64,000 bases of DNA, from assembly GCF_021117385.1 (NCBI RefSeq), contig NZ_CP088252.1, positions 3,242,001 through 3,306,000 on the forward strand. Reading direction: 5' to 3'. A model generated the notes under the pieces. It was given only the letters and a program-made list of their open reading frames with translations, was not told the DNA's origin and ran no database searches. Position numbers and translations under genes: made by a program. Within the stretch, counting starts at the first letter, position 1; each line of letters opens with the position of its first letter. Source of the stretch: Frateuria soli (lineage in GTDB: Bacteria > Pseudomonadota > Gammaproteobacteria > Xanthomonadales > Rhodanobacteraceae). Shown piece after piece: positions 57,117-64,000 of this stretch.

Positions 57117-60100
57117 CTAGAAGGTCAGCCCGACCTCGAACTTGAACGTGCGCGGCACGAACGTGATGTTGCCCAGGCGGTTGTATTCCACCGTCGCCTG
57201 TCCGTTGGCATAGGTGGGAACGTAATCGACGAAGTTGTCCCAGTTGAACACGTTGAGCACGTCGAACCGCCCGAACAGGGTCACGCCGTTGCCGAGATCG
57301 AAGTTCTTGGTCGCCTGGAAATCGACGTCCCGGTAGCCCCAGATCTTGCCGCCGACCAGGAACCGCGAGCCGCCGGGCGTGGCCGCCTGCGGGATGCAGT
57401 TGTTGCCGGCCGGGAACACCGCGCCGTCGTAGCAGGCGATGCCGTTGAACGGCAGCGGCGTGGCCAGGGTCAGCTTGGCCGAGAGCGTGGTGCCCCACGG
57501 GCCGTCCATGTTGCCGGTGGCGACGAAGCGGTGCTTGGCCGCGGCGTTGGAGGTGATGAACGGGTAATCGTCGATCGTCGCCTCGTCGAACGCGTAGTGC
57601 TCGTTGATGTCGCGGTTCTGCGTGGCGTGGGTGAAGGTATAGGCGAAGGTGGCGCCCCAGTGGGATGCCTTCGTGTAGGGCTTCTCGGCCGAGAGCAGCA
57701 CCTGGGTGGTGCGTGTCTCGATGCCGTTGTTGCCGACGATCAGCGCACCGAAGCCGGGCACGCCGTTGCCCCAAGGCTGGCCGTTGTTCTGCCAGAACGA
57801 ACCGTCCGGGTAACGGTTACCCAGGGTGAAGGCGAAGCCGTCATGGCTCAGGATGCGGGAGACGGTGGCACTGGTGTTCCACTCCCCGATCGCGTTGCGC
57901 ATGCCCAGGCTGAACTGGTCGGAGTACGGCGCCTTGAGGTTGTTGTTCAGCAGATCGACCTCGGTGCCGGCGTTGCTGCTCGGCCCGAGCAGCGCCTGCA
58001 GGTTGGCCAGACCGTTCAGATAGGCCGGATTCCAGTCGTAGCAGGGGGTCGAGGCGCGATGGCACTGGCCCGTGGCCGGATCACGGAAGTAGATCGTGTA
58101 CTGCGGCAACGCGGACTTGGTCGTTTCGAGCTGCAGGTAGTCGTACAGGTCGCGGTCGTAGGCGCGGCCGGCACCGCCGAAGATCACGTGGGCCTCGTCG
58201 CCGAAAAGGTCGTAGGAGAAGCCCAGGCGCGGCTGCCACTCGCCCTTGTAGGCCGAGCGATTGCGCCCGGTGCTGATGTAGTCGTTGATGTCGATGCCGC
58301 CCAGCGCCAGCGACTGCGCGTAGGTCTGTCCCGCCGGTGCGTTGGGATCCTGGCTGTTGAGCGCGGCCACCACGTTCGCCGGAGTGACGAAGTTGGTGTA
58401 CGAGGGGGTGCGCTCGTAGTCCCAGCGCACGCCCAGGTTCAGCGTGAGCTTGTCGGTCACGGCCCAGTCGTCCTGGATGTAGGCGCCGAACTGGTGGCTC
58501 TTGGTCTCCACCGTCGGGGACAGCCCGAGGCCGGTCACCGGCTTGGTGAAGAACGCCTTGTACGGCGTATCGGCGGTGCCGGCGGGGGTGACGTTGTAAT
58601 AGAACTGCGGGTTGACGTCGGCCGCGTCGGCCGCGTGCAGGGTGACCAGCTTCTTCTTGAAGCCTAGCTTGACCACGTGGTCGCCGTGCCACTGCAGGTC
58701 GTTGAAGGTGAAGTCGTCCTGGATGGCCGGGCCCTTCTGGCCCTTGTCCTGCGTGGCCAGGGGATTGGCCGCGCCGGTCTGGATAATCACCGGGTCGTCG
58801 GTCGGGCGCTCCCAGGTGTAGACCTCGCCGTTGCCGTAGTTCAACGCGGTGGGCGCGTTGAAGGCATCCTCGTAGGTCAGCAGCAGTTCGTTGAAGTACG
58901 CCTCGCCACTGTGCTGCCAGCGCAGCGCGTAGCGCTTGTCGTCGTTGCGGGTATTGAAGGCGGCGGTGACCGCATTGACCCCACCGACGCCGCCGAGCTG
59001 GTTCTCCTTGCGGATCTGCGCGCTGGCCTCGAAGCGGTCGCGATCAGTCGGCTCCCAGTCGATCTTGCCGAAGTAGAGGTCTTCCTTGAAATTCAGCCCG
59101 GCCGGGCCGAACTGCGCGGCGACATCGGCCGGCAGGTACGGCACGCCCGGAGCACCGTCGGCGCTGGCGACCACGGTGATCGGCGTATCGAAGCGTTTGG
59201 CCTCGTACGCGGCGAAGAAGTGCATCTTGTCCTTGATGATCGGGCCGCCGATGGCGAAGCCGTATTCCTTTTCCTCCGACGGTGTCTTGGTTCCGGATTC
59301 CCGCTCGGACGGCGTGCGTTCGCGGAAGGCGTCGTTGGTGTAGCGGTAGTAGGTCTCGCCATGGAATTCGTTGGTGCCGGACTTGGTCTGCGCGGTCACC
59401 GCGGCCGAGGAGATCTGGTCGTACTCGGCCTTGTAGTTGGAGGTGATGACCTTGTACTCGCCGATCGCCAGCTGCGGGAACGGATTGCCCTGGCTGCCGA
59501 ACTGGCCGCTGATGCCGCCTTCCTTGACGTAGCTCTTCTGGCCCACGCCGTCGATGTAGACGTTGACCGAGCTGTTGTTCATCGCGCCGCCGCGCAGCGA
59601 TGTATTGCCCTTGGCATCGACGGTGAAAACCATGCCGGGCACGGTGTCGGCGAACTCCAGGAAGTTGCGCGAGATCTGGGGGATGGTCTGGATCTGGCGC
59701 AGCGAGATGGTATTGCCCACTTCGGAGGTCTTCACCTCCTGCAACGCCGTGGCGGTGACCGACACGCCACTGAGCGTGGTCGCGGTGGCGGCCGACGGGG
59801 CACCGGCTGCGACGGGTTGCGGCTGGCCCAGGTCGAGCGTGGCGGTGGAGGCCACCGAGAGGGTGACGGTGCGCTCGGTGCCGGGGCCGGCATCGACCTG
59901 GTAGGTGCCGGGCTGCAGGCCGGGCAGCGCGTAGCTGCCGTCAGCGCCGGCACGGGTGCGTCGCACGGAGCCAGTCGCCACGTTGCGGGCGGTGACCTCG
60001 GTGTTGGGCGGCGCGGTGCCGCGGAGCGTGGCATTGGCCGTCTGCGCCCACGACAGGTTCGGGGCGGCGGCGAGCGTGGCCACCGAGCCGGTGATGAGGC

Positions 60101-60140
60101 TCGCCAGCAGGCATTTGTTCAAGCGCGACATCGTCTTCAT
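57117..60140 (-). CDS. TonB-dependent receptor with carboxypeptidase-like N-terminal domain
   Basis: A 1007-residue outer-membrane receptor. Signal peptide to about 33. A CarboxypepD_reg-like beta-sandwich follows (about 36-105, GTAPPNTEVTARNVATGSVR to VDAGPGTERTVTLSVAST). The plug region (about 120-260) has the TonB-box-like LSGVSVTATA and IQTIPQISRNFLEFADTVPG; the barrel ends RTFKFEVGLTF with a C-terminal Phe. This Oar-like architecture imports oligosaccharides or peptides. GGAGGGG precedes ATG 60140. First gene of a receptor/hydrolase/kinase cluster. Confidence 0.9.
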   Translation of the reverse strand: MKTMSRLNKCLLASLITGSVATLAAAPNLSWAQTANATLRGTAPPNTEVTARNVATGSVRRTRAGADGSYALPGLQPGTYQVDAGPGTERTVTLSVASTATLDLGQPQPVAAGAPSAATATTLSGVSVTATALQEVKTSEVGNTISLRQIQTIPQISRNFLEFADTVPGMVFTVDAKGNTSLRGGAMNNSSVNVYIDGVGQKSYVKEGGISGQFGSQGNPFPQLAIGEYKVITSNYKAEYDQISSAAVTAQTKSGTNEFHGETYYRYTNDAFRERTPSERESGTKTPSEEKEYGFAIGGPIIKDKMHFFAAYEAKRFDTPITVVASADGAPGVPYLPADVAAQFGPAGLNFKEDLYFGKIDWEPTDRDRFEASAQIRKENQLGGVGGVNAVTAAFNTRNDDKRYALRWQHSGEAYFNELLLTYEDAFNAPTALNYGNGEVYTWERPTDDPVIIQTGAANPLATQDKGQKGPAIQDDFTFNDLQWHGDHVVKLGFKKKLVTLHAADAADVNPQFYYNVTPAGTADTPYKAFFTKPVTGLGLSPTVETKSHQFGAYIQDDWAVTDKLTLNLGVRWDYERTPSYTNFVTPANVVAALNSQDPNAPAGQTYAQSLALGGIDINDYISTGRNRSAYKGEWQPRLGFSYDLFGDEAHVIFGGAGRAYDRDLYDYLQLETTKSALPQYTIYFRDPATGQCHRASTPCYDWNPAYLNGLANLQALLGPSSNAGTEVDLLNNNLKAPYSDQFSLGMRNAIGEWNTSATVSRILSHDGFAFTLGNRYPDGSFWQNNGQPWGNGVPGFGALIVGNNGIETRTTQVLLSAEKPYTKASHWGATFAYTFTHATQNRDINEHYAFDEATIDDYPFITSNAAAKHRFVATGNMDGPWGTTLSAKLTLATPLPFNGIACYDGAVFPAGNNCIPQAATPGGSRFLVGGKIWGYRDVDFQATKNFDLGNGVTLFGRFDVLNVFNWDNFVDYVPTYANGQATVEYNRLGNITFVPRTFKFEVGLTF

Positions 60141-60460
60141 GGTCCCCTCCCTCGAGGGCCGGGTTTTTGCCGATGTTTGTTTCAAGGGAGTGATGCGCCC
60201 GTGAGCTTTTCCGCTCGGGGCGCTTCCCGGGACGCCGGTTTACCTTGCCGCGGGCCCCGCGACAGACGCGTCCGCGCTCCGCACGAACCTCGCTCAAGTA
60301 CGGCCGGTGGCCGCCGATGCGGAGGTCAGGCAGACACCGCGCAAACCGTGCGCTGGTTCCCGCCAAGTCTGTTAAATGCTTATTAAGATCGGTTGCAGCA
60401 ACATGTTGCCTTGACGTCCATTCCCCTGTTCGAGTAACGCGCCGCAAGCGCCTGAATTCC
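60141..60460. promoter_or_regulatory. 320-base divergent region before the TonB receptor, with a palindrome
   Basis: No gene seen. It holds the perfect 12-base palindrome GCAACATGTTGC (60398-60409), overlapping TTGCAGCAA, in an AT-richer stretch (TTAAATGCTTATTAAG at about 60372-60387). The palindrome could be an operator for a LacI-type or other dimeric repressor of the receptor gene or of the short SPFH-like gene; no regulator gene is adjacent. The leader of the receptor is about 200 bases long. Confidence 0.4.
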
Positions 60461-60916
60461 ATGACAACTGCCCTGCTCGTCCTGATCACCTGCCTGGCGT
60501 TGCTCGCCAGCGCGGTCAAGCCCGTACCGGTGGGACAGGTGCATAGCCTGCATCGCGGCGGCAAGCTGCTGCGTCTGCTGCAGCCGGGCACCCACCTGGT
60601 ATTGCCGGGCCTGGAGCGGATCGGCCACCGGATCGACCTGAACGGCCAGGTGATGCATTTCCGGGAGGCACTCGCGCCCACCCGGGACATCCACGGCAAG
60701 GTGTACTGGCAGGTGCTGGAACCGGAGCGCGCCGACGCGGTGATCGACCAGGTCGAGCAACTGATCCGCACCGGCACACTGGACGCGCTCCAGGCCGAAG
60801 CGGCCGGGGCGGATGAAGACCGCCGCCATCTCGGCAGCCGGCTGAAGCTGCGGCTCAACGCTGCCCTGCGCGAGCGCGGCATGCTGGTCACGCGGGTCGA
60901 CCTCGACCTCGCCTGA
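60461..60916 (+). CDS. short SPFH/Band 7-like membrane protein
   Basis: A 151-residue protein with an N-terminal membrane helix (about 3-18, ALLVLITCLALLASAV), followed by a sequence recalling the first half of stomatin-type SPFH domains: VPVGQVHSLHRGGKLLRLLQ, PGTHLVLPGLERI and DIHGKVYWQVLEPERA. SPFH proteins usually exceed 250 residues, so this is either a small family or a truncated form. The C-terminal LGSRLKLRLNAALRERGMLV is helical. It precedes rsmG by 70 bases on the same strand. Confidence 0.6.
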   Translation: MTTALLVLITCLALLASAVKPVPVGQVHSLHRGGKLLRLLQPGTHLVLPGLERIGHRIDLNGQVMHFREALAPTRDIHGKVYWQVLEPERADAVIDQVEQLIRTGTLDALQAEAAGADEDRRHLGSRLKLRLNAALRERGMLVTRVDLDLA

Positions 60917-60986
60917 GCCCGCCGCTGGCATCCCTGGCGGCAGCCCCCGATACTGTGCGGCTGGCCTTTTTCCCGAGTCCAAGCCC

Positions 60987-61613
60987 ATGATCCGCGCCCC
61001 GTTGCACGACCGCCTCGAACACGGCCTCGCCGCGCTCGGCCTGGCCTTGCCCGACGGCGCCTCCGGACGCCTGCTGGATTATCTGGCCTTGCTGGAGCGC
61101 TGGAACGCCACCTACAACCTCACCGCCGTGCGCGACCCGGCCGAGATGGTCACCCGCCATCTGCTCGATTCGCTGGCGATCCTGCCCCACGTGCGCGGCA
61201 GCACGCTCGCCGACCTCGGCACCGGCCCCGGCCTGCCCGGCATCCCGCTGGCGATCGCCGCGCCCGGCCGCGAGATCCTGCTGGTCGACTCCAACGGCAA
61301 GAAGGTGCGCTTCCTGCGCGAGGCGATCCGCGCGCTGAAGCTCGAAGGCGTGCGCGCCGTGCAGTCGCGCGTGGAAGAGCTCCAGGGCCAGTTCGACTGC
61401 ATCACCGCGCGCGCCTTCGCCAGCCTGGCCGACATGCTCGGCTGGGGCGGCCATCTGCTGGTACCGGGCGGGACGTGGCTGGCCATGAAAGGTCCTTCGG
61501 CGGACGACGAGCTGGCCGGAATCCCGGCCGGCTTCCGTCTGTGCGGGCGGCACACGCTGCAGGTGCCGGGGCTGGAGGCGGAGCGGCAGCTGCTGGTACT
61601 CGGCCGCGCCTAG
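60987..61613 (+). CDS. rsmG: 16S rRNA m7G527 methyltransferase
   Basis: A 208-residue SAM-dependent enzyme modifying G527 of 16S rRNA. SAM-binding DLGTGPGLPGIPLAIA (about 72-87), the HLLDSLAI loop, and ITARAFASL are conserved. It lies just before parA/parB, the usual order; mnmG, commonly upstream, is not here. Confidence 0.94.
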   Translation: MIRAPLHDRLEHGLAALGLALPDGASGRLLDYLALLERWNATYNLTAVRDPAEMVTRHLLDSLAILPHVRGSTLADLGTGPGLPGIPLAIAAPGREILLVDSNGKKVRFLREAIRALKLEGVRAVQSRVEELQGQFDCITARAFASLADMLGWGGHLLVPGGTWLAMKGPSADDELAGIPAGFRLCGRHTLQVPGLEAERQLLVLGRA

Positions 61614-61659
61614 ACCCGGGCCGGGTTATGCTCGGTGCCGATCCGTGGAGGGATACCGC

Positions 61660-61836
61660 ATGCGCCACCTGGCGAGTCCGGGGTTGCTCGTTGCCGCCGC
61701 CGCGTTCGCACTGGGCCTGGGCCCGGCCTTCTTCGGCCAGCCGCGGTCCGGCGTGCCGCTGTTGCTGGTCGGGCTGAGCCTGGAACTTGCCTTCTGGCTC
61801 CGCTTTCGCCGCCGCGGCCCGGTCTTCTCCCGTTGA
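61660..61836 (+). CDS. small membrane protein, 58 residues
   Basis: ATG 61660 is preceded by GGAGGG at ideal spacing. Two membrane segments: LLVAAAAFALGLGPAFFG and GVPLLLVGLSLELAFWL, and a basic tail RFRRRGPVFSR. It sits between rsmG and parA. No family is recognised. Confidence 0.65.
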   Translation: MRHLASPGLLVAAAAFALGLGPAFFGQPRSGVPLLLVGLSLELAFWLRFRRRGPVFSR

Positions 61837-61936
61837 TGCGGCGCACCTTGCGCGCAAGCGCCCGCCCGGCGGGGTCGCCCATCGCGCCGGACCCACTACA
61901 CTAGGCCCCTTCCGCGTAACCGGTAACCATCGACCC

Positions 61937-62782
61937 ATGGCACGCATCATCGCTGTCGCCAACCAGAAGGGCGGCGTCGGCAAGACCACCACGGCGGTCA
62001 ACCTCGCTGCGGCCCTGGCGGCCGCCAAGCGCAAGGTGCTGCTGGTCGACCTGGACCCGCAGGGCAACGCCACCATGGCCTCGGGCGTGGACAAGCGCGA
62101 GGCCAAGCCCAATGGCTGCGAGGTGCTGCTGGACGAGGCGCCGATCGAGCGCGCCATCGTCGCCACCGAGGCGCATTACGATCTCCTGCCCGGCAACGGC
62201 GACCTGACCGCCGCCGAGCTCAAGTTGATGGATGCGATCGCGCGCGAGAGCCGGCTCAAGGAACAGCTGGCCAAGATCAGCGACAGATACCAGACCATCC
62301 TGATCGACTGCCCGCCCTCGCTGCACCTGCTCACCCTCAACGCGCTGGCCGCGGCCGACGGGGTGCTGGTCCCGGTGCAGTGCGAATACTTCGCGCTGGA
62401 GGGTCTCTCCAGCCTGCTCGATACGGTCAAGGCCGTACGCCAGCGGCTGAACCCGAAGCTGGAGATCGAGGGACTGCTACGCACCATGTACGACGTGCGC
62501 AACAACCTCGGCAACGAAGTCTCCGCGCAGCTGACCCAGCACTTCGGCGACAAGGTGCTGCGCTCGATCATCCCGCGCAACGTGCGCCTGGCCGAGGCGC
62601 CCAGCCACGGCCAGCCGATCCACCTGTACGACCGCAGCTCGCGCGGTGCGATCGCCTACATCGGCCTGGCCGGCGAGATCATCCGTCGCGAACGCGGCGC
62701 ACAGGCGGCCGTGGCCGCGCTCAACGACATGCACGACACCGGCGAGACGCTCGACGCGGCCGCCGACATCCACCAGGAGTAA
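61937..62782 (+). CDS. parA: chromosome partitioning ATPase ParA
   Basis: A 281-residue Walker-type ATPase (deviant Walker A KGGVGKTTT at 11-19, Walker B LIDCPPSL) that moves ParB-bound origins. Short type without an N-terminal HTH, typical of chromosomal ParA. A TACACT -10-like box lies about 25 bases upstream. parB starts 2 bases after its stop. Confidence 0.95.
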   Translation: MARIIAVANQKGGVGKTTTAVNLAAALAAAKRKVLLVDLDPQGNATMASGVDKREAKPNGCEVLLDEAPIERAIVATEAHYDLLPGNGDLTAAELKLMDAIARESRLKEQLAKISDRYQTILIDCPPSLHLLTLNALAAADGVLVPVQCEYFALEGLSSLLDTVKAVRQRLNPKLEIEGLLRTMYDVRNNLGNEVSAQLTQHFGDKVLRSIIPRNVRLAEAPSHGQPIHLYDRSSRGAIAYIGLAGEIIRRERGAQAAVAALNDMHDTGETLDAAADIHQE

Positions 62783-62784
62783 CC

Positions 62785-63654
62785 ATGGCCGCCGCGAAGA
62801 AACGGGGACTCGGCCGCGGGCTGGACGCGCTGCTCGGCGGCGACGGCGCCGGCACCGCATCGCCGCTGGAGCAGGAGGGCGAGCTGCGTACCCTGCCGAT
62901 CCAGCAGATCCAGCCGGGCAAGTACCAGCCGCGCCGGCACTGGAACGAGGAGGCGCTGGACGAACTGGCCGCCTCGATCAAGGCGCAGGGCCTGATCCAG
63001 CCGGTGGTGGTGCGTGCCATCGGCAGCAACAGCTACGAGCTGATCGCCGGCGAACGCCGCTGGCGTGCCGCCCAGCGCGCGCAGCTGAGCGAGATCCCGG
63101 CGCTGGTCAAGACGGTCGACGAGGCCGCCGTGCCGGCGATGGCGCTGATCGAGAACATCCAGCGCCAGGACCTCACCCCGCTCGAAGAAGCCGACGCGCT
63201 CAAGCGGCTGATCGACGACTTCGACCTCACCCACCAGCAGGCCGCCGACGCGGTCGGCCGCTCGCGCGCTTCCGTTTCCAACCTGCTGCGCCTGATCGAC
63301 CTGCCCGCGCCGATCAAGAAACTGCTCGACGAGGGCAAGCTGGAGATGGGCCACGCCCGCTGCCTGCTCACCCTGGACGAAGGCATCGCCGTGCCGCTGG
63401 CGCGCCAGGCCTCGACACTGGGCTGGAGCGTGCGCGAACTGGAGGACGCCGCGCGCCGCGCGCAGGCCGCGCCCAAGGGCAAGGCCAGGGCCGGCGGCGC
63501 GCGCGATCCCAATGTCGACGCGCTCGAGCGCGAGCTGGGCGAACGCTTCGGCGCCCGCGTGGAGCTGGCCCAGGGCCGCGGTGGCCGGGGCAAGCTGGTG
63601 ATCCACTACCACAGCAACGACGAGCTGGACGGAATCCTCGGCAAGCTGCGCTGA
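62785..63654 (+). CDS. parB: chromosome partitioning protein ParB
   Basis: A 289-residue CTP-dependent DNA clamp. N-terminal motif RGLGRGLDALLGG (7-19) binds ParA. The CTP-binding residues are GERRWRA (89-95) and ENIQRQDL (123-130). The central HTH (about 148-172) reads parS, and a C-terminal dimerisation domain ends the protein. The two parS-like sites in recF are its likely targets. Confidence 0.95.
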   Translation: MAAAKKRGLGRGLDALLGGDGAGTASPLEQEGELRTLPIQQIQPGKYQPRRHWNEEALDELAASIKAQGLIQPVVVRAIGSNSYELIAGERRWRAAQRAQLSEIPALVKTVDEAAVPAMALIENIQRQDLTPLEEADALKRLIDDFDLTHQQAADAVGRSRASVSNLLRLIDLPAPIKKLLDEGKLEMGHARCLLTLDEGIAVPLARQASTLGWSVRELEDAARRAQAAPKGKARAGGARDPNVDALERELGERFGARVELAQGRGGRGKLVIHYHSNDELDGILGKLR

Positions 63655-63668
63655 ACCCCGGTTCCCTC

Positions 63669-63729
63669 GTAGGAGCGCACCCTGTGCGCGACCGCCATGC
63701 ATCCGGTCGCGCACAGGTGCGCTCCTGCA
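63669..63729. repeat. paired REP palindrome (type A)
   Basis: GTAGGAGCGCACCCTGTGCG (continuing CGAC) at 63669-63692 and GTCGCGCACAGGTGCGCTCC (continuing TGCA) at 63706-63729. It follows the parB stop by 15 bases, so it may act as a transcript-end or processing structure. Confidence 0.85.
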
Positions 63730-63807
63730 GGCAAGTCGTGCCGCCTTCCTGCGCCCGCGACCCGCATCGGCGATAATCCCCGCCTTAACGTTCCCCGGAC
63801 TGGCCCC

Positions 63808-64000
63808 ATGCCCGAGCTTTCCGTCGTCGTGCCCGTGTTCAACGAGCGCGACAACATCCCGCCGCTGCTTGCGGAAATCGCCACCGCATTGCGCGGCAAG
63901 GTGGACTTCGAGATTGTCTACGTGGACGACGATTCCACCGACGACAGCCGTGCCGTGCTGGCCGCGCAGAAGGTCGATTACCCGGAACTGCGCGTGCTGC
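63808..64000 (+). CDS. family 2 glycosyltransferase (partial, cut by the window end)
   Basis: The first 64 residues are seen. LSVVVPVFNERDNIPPLL and IVYVDDDSTDDS are the GT-A nucleotide-sugar segments, resembling dolichol/undecaprenyl-phosphate sugar transferases (DPM1-like). The acceptor and C-terminal membrane domain lie beyond the window. Confidence 0.8.
   Translation, partial: MPELSVVVPVFNERDNIPPLLAEIATALRGKVDFEIVYVDDDSTDDSRAVLAAQKVDYPELRVL

Noticed and set aside
54818-58667. Long frames antisense to gntK, the GH144-like gene and the receptor gene
   Set aside because: Opposite confirmed genes, without motifs.

Overview
The window is high-GC bacterial chromosome carrying the replication origin. 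dnaA, dnaN, recF and gyrB run leftward and rpmH, rnpA, yidC and mnmE run rightward. The tonB-exbB-exbD-exbD cluster beside pdxJ, the lptM-dapF-DUF484-xerC-hslVU order, the large TonB-dependent receptor and paired REP palindromes point to a gammaproteobacterium of the Lysobacterales (Xanthomonadales), probably Rhodanobacteraceae. The genus is not resolved, and this placement is an inference from gene content and order.

Left arm (0-18.8 kb): an SGNH hydrolase, an Xre-RES toxin-antitoxin pair with a readable promoter-operator, a DUF885 zincin-like protein, and a minus-strand run (DJ-1-like protein, 52-aa microprotein, NIPSNAP, GFA, GST, WYL regulator) that looks like a small redox/electrophile cluster. 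Then come fbp, a patatin lipoprotein, an S9 peptidase, a UbiB-like kinase, a radical SAM protein, acs, a phosphopantetheinyl transferase and pdxJ.

Core (18.9-34 kb): the TonB energy-transducing operon, a TPR protein, gyrB, recF (with two perfect parS-like palindromes inside the gene), dnaN, a probable oriC in the dnaN-dnaA gap, dnaA, then divergent rpmH-rnpA-yidC-mnmE. Gene orientation flips at about 29.4 kb, as expected for an origin.

Right arm (33.5-53.9 kb): ribokinase, a CDF-like transporter, a hypothetical protein with an apparent duplication, hslU and hslV separated by an iterated GATTCGGG-type inverted repeat, xerC (apparent CTG start), DUF484, dapF and lptM. Next are a GNAT enzyme divergent from a RimK-like ATP-grasp ligase, an MHYT-GGDEF-EAL protein, aroE, a gamma carbonic anhydrase, prlC, a cation/proton antiporter, exonuclease III and a YecA-like protein.

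End (53.9-64 kb): pirin, then a co-directional TonB receptor / GH144-like glucanase / gluconokinase cluster, an SPFH-like short protein, rsmG, a small membrane protein, parA, parB and the start of a family 2 glycosyltransferase. ParB from this end would be expected to act on the palindromes in recF about 36-38 kb away. No tRNA, rRNA, CRISPR array, prophage or insertion sequence was seen. No complete new defence or biosynthetic system stands out. The best candidates for follow-up are the ATP-grasp/GNAT pair, the DJ-1-like/microprotein/NIPSNAP operon and the iterated repeat in hslVU.
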